Shown: piece by piece, positions 10,632 through 17,972 of the stretch
How the letters are laid out: each line of letters begins with the position of its first letter
How positions within the stretch are numbered: position 1 is the first letter of the stretch
NCBI GenBank assembly: GCA_016125335.1
Contig: WGLY01000016.1
Coordinates: forward strand, 62,001-126,000
Direction of reading: 5' to 3'
Source: Frankiales bacterium
GTDB lineage: Bacteria > Actinomycetota > Actinomycetes > S36-B12 > CAIYMF01
Length of the DNA stretch: 64,000 nucleotides
Notes under the pieces: generated by a model
What the model was told of the DNA's origin: nothing
The model's input: only the letters and a program-made list of their open reading frames with translations
Databases searched by the model: none
Position numbers and translations under genes: made by a program

Positions 10632-11924
10632 TCAGCCGGGGGGCGGGGACGACCCGCCGGCGCCTGCCGCGCTCGCGCCCGCGCTGCCGGTGGCCGAGGA
10701 CGTCGGCGGCTGGGTCGTCGCGGCCGGAGTCGTGGCGGCCGGGGACGAGCTCGTGGACCCGGACGGCGGCGCGGTGTGCGACGACCCGCCCGAGGCGCTC
10801 GACGTCGCGGAGCCGGTCGCGGACGACGAGGCCGAGCCGGCCGACGTCGAGGACGACGCAGCCGGCGGTGCCGCGGCGGGCGCCGAGGACCCGGACGACG
10901 CGGCCCCGGAGTACTGGTGGGAGATGGGGCCCCAGAAGACGCTGGGCGGCAGGTACTCGCGCTTGGCCTTGGGCGCCGAGGGGTCGAAGGGCGAGCAGGC
11001 GGTGGCGGCGTCGGCGTAGGCCGCGGCGCGGGCCTGGGCGCCGGCGTCGTTGGGGTGGATCCCGTCGCCGGCCATCCACTCGGGGTGCTGGGCGACCAGC
11101 GTGCTCCACCGCAGCATGCGCACGTTGGGTCGTCCGGCGACCGCGCGGTCGAGCGCGGCGTTGAGCGCCCCGGCGGTGTCGCCGATGTTGTCGGGCCGCA
11201 CGACGTCGACCCACACCACGCATCGCTGCGGGCCGAGCTGCTCGAGGATGCCGCGCGCCGCGGACTCGAGGACGGAGGCGTACTCGTCGTTGGTGCCGGA
11301 GCTCACGATCACCACCGGCGGGATGCTGGTGAGCAGCTTGAGCCGGGCGAGGGTGTCGGGGGTGGAGCGGCCGACGACGGCCTCGTAGCTGACGTAGCGG
11401 TCGGGCAGGTCCTCGGCGAGGTAGGGGTAGACGACGAGCCCCAGGGAGTCGCCGAGCACGAGCACCGGCTGGCCCGGCGGGAGCATCGGCGCGACGCCGG
11501 TGGCGGTGGCGTCCGGCACGCCGGAGGCGGCCGGGGTCACCAGCGCCGAGGGCGCGGCGGACGAGGACGACGGGGACGCCGTGGGCGTCGCGACGACCGA
11601 GCCCTCCGCGGGGGTGCGGGTGAGCCCGAAGGCCGCCGCCGCGGTGAGCGCCACGACCGCCAGCACCGCGCCCGAGACCAGGAGCGTGCGCCGGGTGAAC
11701 CGGGGCTCGTCGGTGTGGTGCGGCACGACGTCGGGGTCCGCGCCGTGGACGGCGGGGGCCACGTGGTGGCCCGGGGCGGACAGGTGGTGGCTCGGCCCGC
11801 CCTCGTGGGGGTGGGCCCCCCGCTCGTGGTGGTGCGCGACGGGCTCCGGCGCCGCGCCGACGACCGGCTGCGGCGCGGTGTCGTCGAGGTCGCCGTCGTC
11901 GGCGCCCCACCGGGTCGGGTCCAC
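10632..11924 (-). CDS. Membrane-anchored SGNH/GDSL-type hydrolase with Ser/Ala/Pro-rich tail
   Basis: About 430 residues from GTG 11924. A His-rich cytoplasmic N-terminus (about residues 15-75) precedes one membrane segment (LVSGAVLAVVALTAAAAFG, about 83-102), then a Ser/Ala/Pro linker, then an SGNH domain: VLVLGDSLGLV carries the catalytic Ser, SSGTND the Asn block, and GDGIHPNDAG the Asp and His. The last 90 residues are low-complexity Ser, Ala, Thr and Pro. It should act outside the membrane, perhaps as a cell-wall or polysaccharide esterase; the substrate is unknown. TACGCT lies 6 nt before the GTG, suggesting a leaderless start. ATG 12014 is an alternative start. Confidence 0.78.
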   Translation of the reverse strand: MDPTRWGADDGDLDDTAPQPVVGAAPEPVAHHHERGAHPHEGGPSHHLSAPGHHVAPAVHGADPDVVPHHTDEPRFTRRTLLVSGAVLAVVALTAAAAFGLTRTPAEGSVVATPTASPSSSSAAPSALVTPAASGVPDATATGVAPMLPPGQPVLVLGDSLGLVVYPYLAEDLPDRYVSYEAVVGRSTPDTLARLKLLTSIPPVVIVSSGTNDEYASVLESAARGILEQLGPQRCVVWVDVVRPDNIGDTAGALNAALDRAVAGRPNVRMLRWSTLVAQHPEWMAGDGIHPNDAGAQARAAAYADAATACSPFDPSAPKAKREYLPPSVFWGPISHQYSGAASSGSSAPAAAPPAASSSTSAGSASSSATGSATSSASGGSSHTAPPSGSTSSSPAATTPAATTQPPTSSATGSAGASAAGAGGSSPPPG

Positions 11925-12023
11925 CGACGAAGCGTACGGTCCGTGCTCGGCCGGCCCCGCGTCGAGGTCCGAGGGGCGAGACAGGTATGTCCGCCCGCTG
12001 GACCGGTGTGGCATCCTGAGCGG

Positions 12024-12050
12024 GTGAGCACCCAGGTGATCATTACGTAG
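12024..12050 (+). CDS. cimA leader peptide MSTQVIIT
   Basis: A nine-codon frame (GTG AGC ACC CAG GTG ATC ATT ACG TAG) encodes MSTQVIIT: valine, two isoleucines and threonine in a row. It ends directly at a pair of stable hairpins, the second with a U-tract, upstream of citramalate synthase. CATCCT at 12012-12017 resembles a -10 element and ends 6 nt before the GTG, so the peptide would be leaderless. Its composition matches the pathway, since CimA opens the threonine-independent isoleucine route. I infer a ribosome-mediated attenuation peptide; it is too short to prove by coding statistics. Confidence 0.72.
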   Translation: MSTQVIIT

Positions 12051-12110
12051 CGCGTCCGCGACCCCGTCGCCGACGCGCAGCCTCTCGCACCCCCGCGGGA
12101 GGCTTTTTCT
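12050..12110 (+). terminator. Attenuator before cimA: hairpin plus rho-independent terminator
   Basis: The first hairpin pairs GCGCGTC (12050-12056) with GACGCGC (12072-12078), extended by an inner GCGAC/GTCGC stem. The second pairs GCCTC-CG with CGGGAGGC (12080-12103) and runs into TTTTTCT at 12104-12110, a canonical terminator with a U-tract that is rare in this window. A ribosome stalled on the Ile codons would cover the start of hairpin 1. I did not find a convincing antiterminator pairing. Confidence 0.8.
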
Positions 12111-12191
12111 GTGGGCGGGGACGGGGAGCCGGGCGCACCCGGAGCACGAGCAGCAGCACCAGCAGCACCGACCGCGAGACCGAGGACCGAC

Positions 12192-13796
12192 ATGACCAGC
12201 GACGACTTCCACGTCTACGACACGACGCTGCGCGACGGGGCCCAGCGGGAGGGCATCTCCTACTCCGTCGCCGACAAGCTGGCCGTGGCGCGGCTGCTCG
12301 ACGAGCTGGGGGTAGGCTTCATCGAGGGCGGCTGGCCGGGCGCGCTGCCCAAGGACACCGAGTTCTTCGCCCGGGCGCGCACCGAGCTCGACCTGCGCCA
12401 CGCCCAGCTGGTGGCGTTCGGGTCCACGCGCCGCGCCGGCGTCCGCGTGGAGGACGACCCCCAGGTGCAGGCGCTGCTCGACTCCGGCGCGCCGGTGGTG
12501 ACGCTCGTGGCCAAGTCCGACGTGCGGCACGTGGCCGAGGCGCTGCGCACCACCCCCGAGGAGAACCTCGCCATGGTGCGAGACACCGTCGCCCACCTCG
12601 TCGCCCACGGCCGGCGCGTGTTCGTCGACTGCGAGCACTTCTTCGACGGCTACGCCCACGACCCTGACTACGGCGTGGAGCTGCTCAAGGTGGCGGCCGA
12701 GGCCGGCATGTCCGTGGGCGTGCTGTGCGACACCAACGGCGGCTCGCTGCCCAGCGGGATCGCCCGCATCGTGGCCGACGTCCGCGAGCGCTCCGGCGTG
12801 CGCGTCGGCATCCACTGCCAGGACGACACCGCCTGCGCGGTCGCCAACACCATCGCGGCCGTGGAGGCCGGTGCGACGCACGTGCAGTGCACCGCCAACG
12901 GGTACGGCGAGCGCACCGGCAACGCCGACCTGTTCGCCGTCGTCGGCAACCTCGAGACCAAGCTCGACATGCGCGTGCTGCCCGAGGGGCGCCTCGCCGA
13001 GATGGTCCGGGTGTCGCACGCGCTGGCCGACATCGCCAACCTGCCGCCGGACACCCACCAGGCCTACGTGGGCGTCTCGGCCTTCGCGCACAAGGCGGGG
13101 CTGCACGCCAGCGCCCTCAAGGTCAACGCCGACCTCTACAACCACATGGACCCGGCCCTGGTCGGCAACGACATGCGCGTGCTCGTGACCGAGATGGCCG
13201 GGCGGGCCAGCGTGGAGCTGAAGGGCCGCGAGCTCGGCATCGACCTCTCGCAGGACCCGGGCGTGCTCGGCCGCGTCGTCGAGCGGGTGAAGACCCTGGA
13301 GAGCGCCGGCTGGACGTTCGAGGCTGCCGATGCCTCCTTCGAGCTGCTGCTGCGCGACGAGCTCACCGGCGAGCGGCGCCGGCACTTCGCCGTCGAGTCG
13401 TGGCGCACGATCGTCGAGCAGGGTCCCGACGGCCGGGTCGTGAGCGAGGCGACGGTGAAGCTGCACGCCGGGGGCGAGCGGATCATCAGCACGGGGGAGG
13501 GCAACGGACCGGTCAACGCCCTCGACAACGCCCTGCGCGCGGGGCTCACCGCGGCGTTCCCGGAGCTGGCCGCGCTCGAGCTCGTGGACTACAAGGTGCG
13601 CATCCTCGAGGGGGTCACGGGCACCGACGCCGTCACCCGCGTGCTCGTGGGCACCACCGACGGCGAGCGGGAGTGGACCACCGTCGGCGTGCACGAGAAC
13701 GTCATCGCCGCGTCGTGGCTCGCGCTCGAGGACGCCGTCGCCTACGGCCTGCTCAAGGCCGGGCGCGTGGCGGAGACGCCCTCGCTCACCGACTAG
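12192..13796 (+). CDS. cimA: (R)-citramalate synthase
   Basis: It condenses pyruvate and acetyl-CoA to (R)-citramalate, which the LeuCD and LeuB enzymes convert to 2-oxobutyrate, giving isoleucine without threonine. The 534-residue protein has the HMGL barrel opening VYDTTLRDGAQREGISYSV, the cofactor/metal segment GIHCQDDTACAVAN, TANGYGERTGNADL, and a C-terminal LeuA-type regulatory domain. YDTTLRDG-QREG rather than DLRDGNQ separates it from the leuA product and points to the CimA subfamily; a second 2-isopropylmalate synthase is the alternative. It starts at ATG 12192 behind GAGG and is preceded by the MSTQVIIT attenuator. Confidence 0.9.
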   Translation: MTSDDFHVYDTTLRDGAQREGISYSVADKLAVARLLDELGVGFIEGGWPGALPKDTEFFARARTELDLRHAQLVAFGSTRRAGVRVEDDPQVQALLDSGAPVVTLVAKSDVRHVAEALRTTPEENLAMVRDTVAHLVAHGRRVFVDCEHFFDGYAHDPDYGVELLKVAAEAGMSVGVLCDTNGGSLPSGIARIVADVRERSGVRVGIHCQDDTACAVANTIAAVEAGATHVQCTANGYGERTGNADLFAVVGNLETKLDMRVLPEGRLAEMVRVSHALADIANLPPDTHQAYVGVSAFAHKAGLHASALKVNADLYNHMDPALVGNDMRVLVTEMAGRASVELKGRELGIDLSQDPGVLGRVVERVKTLESAGWTFEAADASFELLLRDELTGERRRHFAVESWRTIVEQGPDGRVVSEATVKLHAGGERIISTGEGNGPVNALDNALRAGLTAAFPELAALELVDYKVRILEGVTGTDAVTRVLVGTTDGEREWTTVGVHENVIAASWLALEDAVAYGLLKAGRVAETPSLTD

Positions 13797-13799
13797 TCT
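13794..13799 (+). promoter_or_regulatory. Possible -10 element of the FAH-family gene
   Basis: TAGTCT fits TANNNT, overlaps the cimA stop codon, and ends 6 nt before GTG 13806. It would let the downstream gene be transcribed independently as a leaderless message. Confidence 0.4.
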
Positions 13800-13805
13800 G
13801 CGCGG

Positions 13806-14600
13806 GTGCGCATCGCGAGGTTTGCCGGCCCCGACGGGGTCGTGGGGTTCGGGACGGTCGACGGGGTCGGCGACGACGGCGAGCCGGGTCCGGCCACGAC
13901 CGTGACGCCCATCGCGGGCCACCCGTTCGGTCCCGCCGAGCCGGCCGGGCCCCCGGTGCCCTTCGCGGACGTCCGCCTGCTCGCGCCGGTGCTGCCGAGC
14001 AAGATCATCGCCGTCGGCAAGAACTACGCCGCGCACGCCGCGGAGATGGGCGGCGACGTCCCGCTCGAGCCGATGATCTTCCTCAAGCCGTCCACCTCGG
14101 TGATCGGGCCCGGCGACCGCATCGACCTGCCGCCGCAGTCCGAGCGGGTGGAGCACGAGGCCGAGCTCGCGATCGTGATCGGCCGGCTGTGCAGCCAGGT
14201 GCCCGCCGCGCGGGTGCCGGAGGTGGTGCTCGGCTACACCTGCGCCAACGACGTGACGGCCCGCGACCTGCAGCGCTCGGACGGCCAGTGGGGCCGGGCC
14301 AAGGGGTTCGACACCTTCTGCCCGCTCGGGCCGTGGATCGACACCGAGGCCGACCCGGCCGCGCTGCGGGTCTCCGCGCGGGTCAACGGCGAGGTCCGCC
14401 AGGACGCGAGCACCTCGGACCTCGTCTTCGGCGTGGCCGCGCTGGTCACGTGGATCAGCAACGTCATGACCCTGCTGCCCGGCGACGTGATCCTCACCGG
14501 CACGCCCGCCGGTGTCGGCCCGCTCGTCGAGGGCGACACCGTGTCGGTCTCCATCTCCTCCATCGGCACCCTCACCAACCGGGTGGTCCTGCGTGACTGA
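13806..14600 (+). CDS. Fumarylacetoacetate hydrolase family protein
   Basis: A 264-residue protein with a short N-terminal domain followed by the FAH catalytic fold. Visible marks are [17 protein letters not shown], the metal ligands in [11 protein letters not shown] near residue 120, [29 protein letters not shown], and a C-terminal [13 protein letters not shown]. Family members hydrolyse C-C bonds in oxo-acids or decarboxylate oxaloacetate; the substrate here cannot be told. It overlaps gltX by 8 nt, so the two are translationally linked, an arrangement common in actinobacteria. Confidence 0.88.
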   Translation: MRIARFAGPDGVVGFGTVDGVGDDGEPGPATTVTPIAGHPFGPAEPAGPPVPFADVRLLAPVLPSKIIAVGKNYAAHAAEMGGDVPLEPMIFLKPSTSVIGPGDRIDLPPQSERVEHEAELAIVIGRLCSQVPAARVPEVVLGYTCANDVTARDLQRSDGQWGRAKGFDTFCPLGPWIDTEADPAALRVSARVNGEVRQDASTSDLVFGVAALVTWISNVMTLLPGDVILTGTPAGVGPLVEGDTVSVSISSIGTLTNRVVLRD

Positions 14601-16104
14601 GAGCTCCCCGTCCCCGTCGCTGCCGCCGGCGGGGTCCTCGCCCGTGCGCGTGCGCTTCTGCCCCTCGCCGACCGGCAACCCGCACGTGGGCATGGTGCGC
14701 ACCGCGCTGTTCAACTGGGCCTACGCCCGCCACACCGGCGGGACGTTCGTGTTCCGCATCGAGGACACCGACTCCGCGCGCGACACCGAGCAGTCCTACG
14801 AGGACCTGCTCGGCGCCCTGCGGTGGCTCGGCCTCGACTGGGACGAGGGCCCGGAGGTCGGTGGGCCGCACGCGCCGTACCGGCAGAGCCAGCGGCTCGA
14901 GGTGTACGCCGACGTCGCGCGCAGGCTGCTCGAGGCGGGGTACGCCTACGAGTCGTTCTCGACGCCGGACGAGGTGGAGGAGCGGCGCCGTGCGGCCGGC
15001 CAGGACCCGAAGCTGGGCTACGACAACGCCGATCGCCACCTCACCGACGAGCAGAAGGCGGCGCTGCGCGCGGAGGGGCGGCTTCCCGTGCTGCGCCTGC
15101 GGATGCCCGACCGCGTGATGATGTGGGACGACCTGGTGCGGGGCGAGGTGTCCTTCGCCACCGAGCACGTGCCGGACTACGTGATCGTGCGAGGCAACGG
15201 CGAGCCGCTGTACACGCTGGTCAACCCCGTCGACGACGCGCTCATGGGGATCACGCACGTGCTGCGCGGCGAGGACCTGCTCTCCAGCACGCCCCGCCAG
15301 CTCGCGATGTACGAGGCGCTCGCCGCGATCGGCGTCGGCGACGGCACGACGCCGCGGTTCGGCCACCTGCCCTACGTGATGGGCGAGGGGAACAAGAAGC
15401 TCTCCAAGCGCGACCCGCAGAGCTCGCTCAACCTCTACCGCGAGGAGGGCTACCTGCCCGAGGGGCTGCTCAACTACCTCGCGCTGCTCGGCTGGTCGCC
15501 GGGCGACGACCTCGAGTTCTTCTCCCCCCGCGAGATGGCCGGCCTGTTCGACATCGCGCGGGTGCAGCCCAACCCGGCGCGGTTCGACCCCAAGAAGTGC
15601 CTCGCGATCAACGCGCAGTGGATCCGGCACGTGGACGCCGCCGACCTGGGCCGCCGGCTCGTGCCGTACCTGGCCGCGCTCGGTGCCGTCGACGGGACAC
15701 CCACCTCCGAGCAGCAGGCCGTCATCGACGCCGCGGTGCCGCTGGTGCAGGAGCGGATGGAGACCCTGCGCGCCGGCGCCGAGCAGCTCGCGTTCCTGCT
15801 CGTGCGCGAGGAGGACTTCGTCGTGGACGCCGAGGACCGCGAGCGGGTCCTCACCCCCGAGGCGCTGCCCGCGGTGCAGGCGGCGTACGACGCGCTGGCG
15901 GCCCTGGACTCCTTCGGCCACGAGCAGGTCGAGGCCGCGCTGCGCGCCGCGCTGGTCGAGGGTCTCGGGCTCAAGCCGAAGGTCGCGTTCGGTCCCGTCC
16001 GCGTCGCGGTCACCGGGCGCCGCGTGTCGCCCCCGCTGTTCGAGTCGATCGAGATCCTCGGCCGCGAGCGCACCCTCGCCCGGCTGGCCGCCGCGCTGTC
16101 CTGA
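14593..16104 (+). CDS. gltX: Glutamyl-tRNA synthetase
   Basis: It charges tRNA-Glu and, in bacteria that use the amidotransferase route, tRNA-Gln as well. The 503-residue class I synthetase carries the HIGH-box variant in [20 protein letters not shown] near residue 25, FRIEDTD, and the KMSKS variant KKLSKRD near residue 268, followed by the helical anticodon-binding region. GTG 14593 lies inside the end of the FAH gene (8-nt overlap). Its own substrates, tRNA-Gln and tRNA-Glu, are encoded just downstream, a notable co-location. Confidence 0.96.
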   Translation: MTESSPSPSLPPAGSSPVRVRFCPSPTGNPHVGMVRTALFNWAYARHTGGTFVFRIEDTDSARDTEQSYEDLLGALRWLGLDWDEGPEVGGPHAPYRQSQRLEVYADVARRLLEAGYAYESFSTPDEVEERRRAAGQDPKLGYDNADRHLTDEQKAALRAEGRLPVLRLRMPDRVMMWDDLVRGEVSFATEHVPDYVIVRGNGEPLYTLVNPVDDALMGITHVLRGEDLLSSTPRQLAMYEALAAIGVGDGTTPRFGHLPYVMGEGNKKLSKRDPQSSLNLYREEGYLPEGLLNYLALLGWSPGDDLEFFSPREMAGLFDIARVQPNPARFDPKKCLAINAQWIRHVDAADLGRRLVPYLAALGAVDGTPTSEQQAVIDAAVPLVQERMETLRAGAEQLAFLLVREEDFVVDAEDRERVLTPEALPAVQAAYDALAALDSFGHEQVEAALRAALVEGLGLKPKVAFGPVRVAVTGRRVSPPLFESIEILGRERTLARLAAALS

Positions 16105-16177
16105 GGACCGGCCGGGCCGGCCCGCGAGGACGCCGTCGGGACCGGGGGCGCCGCGACCCGCGCGCGGGGGCACCGGT

Positions 16178-16207
16178 TTGGGGCTCGCTGCGACCTGCGG
16201 CTATGCT
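16178..16207 (+). promoter_or_regulatory. Promoter of the tRNA genes
   Basis: TTGGGG (16178-16183) and TATGCT (16202-16207) are separated by 18 nt. The -35 region lies in the string CCGGTTTGGGGCTCG, which is repeated exactly at the rpmB promoter on the other strand with the same 18-nt spacing. Confidence 0.65.
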
Positions 16208-16241
16208 GCTCCGGTCGTCGACCCGCGAGGGTCGGAGGCCT

Positions 16242-16313
16242 TGGGGTATGGGGTAATTGGCAGCCCGACGGATTCTGGCTCCGTTAGTCTAGGTTCGAGT
16301 CCTGGTACCCCAG
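16242..16313 (+). tRNA. tRNA-Gln (anticodon CUG)
   Basis: A 72-nt cloverleaf. The acceptor TGGGGTA pairs with TACCCCA, with discriminator G. The anticodon loop TTCTGGC gives CUG, reading CAG. A TTCGAGT T-loop closes the T-arm. The 3' CCA is not encoded and must be added. The acceptor sequence is the same as in E. coli tRNA-Gln. Confidence 0.93.
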
Positions 16314-16443
16314 CTGATCGCTTCGATCGCTCGAATCCCGCCGCGGACACCGAGATTTGGTGCGCGCGCGGCGGCTCGGGTACCGTCTCGATCCGCTGGT
16401 ACGGCGTTCCTGCTCGTCAGGGCGCGTCCGTCCCGGCACCCAC

Positions 16444-16516
16444 GGCCCCGTTGTGTAGTGGCCTAGCACGCCGCCCTCTCAAGGCGGTAGCGCGGGTTCG
16501 AATCCCGTCGGGGCTA
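16444..16516 (+). tRNA. tRNA-Glu (anticodon CUC)
   Basis: A 73-nt cloverleaf. CCGCC-CTCTCAA-GGCGG is the anticodon arm, giving CUC for GAG codons. The T-arm holds TTCGAAT. The acceptor GGCCCCG pairs with CGGGGCT, with a G-T wobble at the first pair. The 5' end is therefore placed with one base of uncertainty. CCA is not encoded. Confidence 0.9.
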
Positions 16517-16540
16517 CGTGGCGATGTCGTCACGGCATCC

Positions 16541-16580
16541 CGAACGGCCCGGCCCCTCCTCGGAGGGACCGGGCCGTTCG
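16541..16580 (+). terminator. Strong terminator after the tRNA genes
   Basis: CGAACGGCCCGG...CCGGGCCGTTCG is a 40-nt almost perfect palindrome (one mismatched position in the stem and a TC loop). It lies 24 nt after tRNA-Glu and just downstream of the convergent MTHFR-like gene, so it can serve both strands. Confidence 0.85.
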
Positions 16581-16598
16581 TCGTGTGCGGGCGGAACG

Positions 16599-17549
16599 TC
16601 AGCGCGGGGCCGGCGCGTCGAGGAGCCGCCGCACCTCCGCGGCGAGGGCGACCGACGCCTCGATCTCCACCCGGCGGTTGGTCAGGCTCTCGACGTTGAT
16701 GCCGAAGGGCAGCCCGAGCCGCCGGCAGAAGCCGACGAGCGCCTGCGCGTTGGCCAGGCACAGCTCGTAGGAGTCCGTCAGCGGATCGGGTGAGCGGCGC
16801 AGCTCGGTCCGCAGCCAGCGGGGGACGTCGATCCCGAGCCACGACATGAACTCCAGCGTCTTCACGGACCCGCACGGCGCGAGGGTGAGGACGACCGGAC
16901 GGGGACGGACGCCCTCGTCGCGGCAGGCGTACGCGTAGTCGGACAGCAGGTCGCGGATGTGGTCGAGGTCGTAGCAGACCTGGGAGACGAAGAACTCGCA
17001 GCCGGCGTCCTGCTTGCCGATCATGCGGCGGTGCTCCTGGCCCGTGCCGACGTGCCGCTCGGCGATGCAGACGCCGCCCATCAGCGGCCGCCGGGGCAGT
17101 CCGGCGTGCAGCCGGTAGGCGTCGGAGAGCCGGGTCGTCACGGCCTGGTGGCGGGACGCGGCGCCGACCAGGACGGTGAGCACCCGGTCGGTGTCGACCC
17201 CGCTCATCCAGCGGCCGAGCTCGGCCTCGGCGTACTTGCTCACGGCGCGGTAGACGACCACCGGGCCGGTCCAGCCGGACAGGTGCCGGGCCACGAAGTC
17301 CGCCGGGTCCATCATCGGCATGAACGGGAACGGCCGGGGGTCGGGGGAGCGGTCGCTCTCGGCGTCGACGTCGTAGACGATCAGCGCGTCCGGGGCGACC
17401 GCCTCGAGGCGCTCGAGGGTCGCCTCGGCGATCTCGTCAGCACGGTGCGGTTCCGTCGTCCGGCTGGGTGGGGTGATGCCGTAGAGCAGCAGCCCGTGCT
17501 CCGCGCGTCGCAGCAGCTCGGGTGCCGCCCCGGTCCCGTCCACCGACAT
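16599..17549 (-). CDS. Methylenetetrahydrofolate reductase-family protein (divergent type)
   Basis: A 316-residue TIM-barrel protein of the MTHFR superfamily. It has an opening LLLYGITPPSR, a VYDVDAESDR segment, and the C-terminal block YELCLANAQALVGFCRRLGLPFGINVESLTNRRVEIEAS. It differs from canonical MetF: the usual PPKG-type opening is replaced by TPPSR. It resembles the divergent mycobacterial MTHFR-like proteins that use NADH without tightly bound flavin; that link is from memory. CATGCT ends 6 nt before ATG 17549, so I prefer this leaderless start over GTG 17555. It probably supplies methyltetrahydrofolate for methionine synthesis. Confidence 0.7.
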   Translation of the reverse strand: MSVDGTGAAPELLRRAEHGLLLYGITPPSRTTEPHRADEIAEATLERLEAVAPDALIVYDVDAESDRSPDPRPFPFMPMMDPADFVARHLSGWTGPVVVYRAVSKYAEAELGRWMSGVDTDRVLTVLVGAASRHQAVTTRLSDAYRLHAGLPRRPLMGGVCIAERHVGTGQEHRRMIGKQDAGCEFFVSQVCYDLDHIRDLLSDYAYACRDEGVRPRPVVLTLAPCGSVKTLEFMSWLGIDVPRWLRTELRRSPDPLTDSYELCLANAQALVGFCRRLGLPFGINVESLTNRRVEIEASVALAAEVRRLLDAPAPR

Positions 17550-17600
17550 CGGCACAGCATGCCAAGGCGCGCGCCGTCGCGCTGCGCTCGGCGCGCCTGC

Positions 17601-17798
17601 TCAGACGCGCTTGGAGGGCATCAGCAGCACGAGCACCAGGGCGATGAACGAGAAGAAGAACGCGAGCAGCCCCCAGAGGAACGAGGACCGCCCCTTGCGC
17701 CGGGCGATCGCCGCCGTCCAGGCGATGATGAGGATCCAGAGGATGAAGCCGATGGTGTAGCCGATGACGAGCGACGTGTCGGCGGCGAGCAGGTTCAC
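17601..17798 (-). CDS. Small membrane protein, two transmembrane helices
   Basis: A 65-residue protein starting at GTG 17798 behind GGGAGG. Residues about 8-30 (LVIGYTIGFILWILIIAW) and 40-60 (LLAFFFSFIALVLVLL) are hydrophobic, with a basic RRKGRSS turn between them that should face the cytoplasm. I recognise no family. It resembles the short two-helix proteins often found in actinobacteria, with no assigned function. It may be cotranscribed with the MTHFR-like gene 50 nt downstream. Confidence 0.7.
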   Translation of the reverse strand: MNLLAADTSLVIGYTIGFILWILIIAWTAAIARRKGRSSFLWGLLAFFFSFIALVLVLLMPSKRV

Positions 17799-17972
17799 GC
17801 GGCCTCCCGGGGCCTGAGGGTCACGCGATTATGGCGCGACATCCTGTCTGTCGCGCTCGATCCGGTGAGGTCGGTCCGACGCGCCCGGCGAGCACGTCGT
17901 CGAGGGTGGCGGTGGCGTGTCGGGTGGCGGCGGCGCCCTGGGTCGGGCACGGTCCTGGGCGGGAGGGCTGCC

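Noticed and set aside
10632-14714. A 4-kb open frame on the minus strand crossing the SGNH hydrolase, cimA and FAH genes
   Set aside because: Beyond 11924-12014 the frame is antisense to cimA and the FAH gene, whose products match known families; the composition is the His/Arg/Gly-rich pattern of high-GC shadow frames.
16314-16443. Spacer between the two tRNA genes, checked for a third tRNA or small RNA
   Set aside because: No cloverleaf can be drawn; it holds only a TACCGT (16381-16386) that might be a -10 element for tRNA-Glu.
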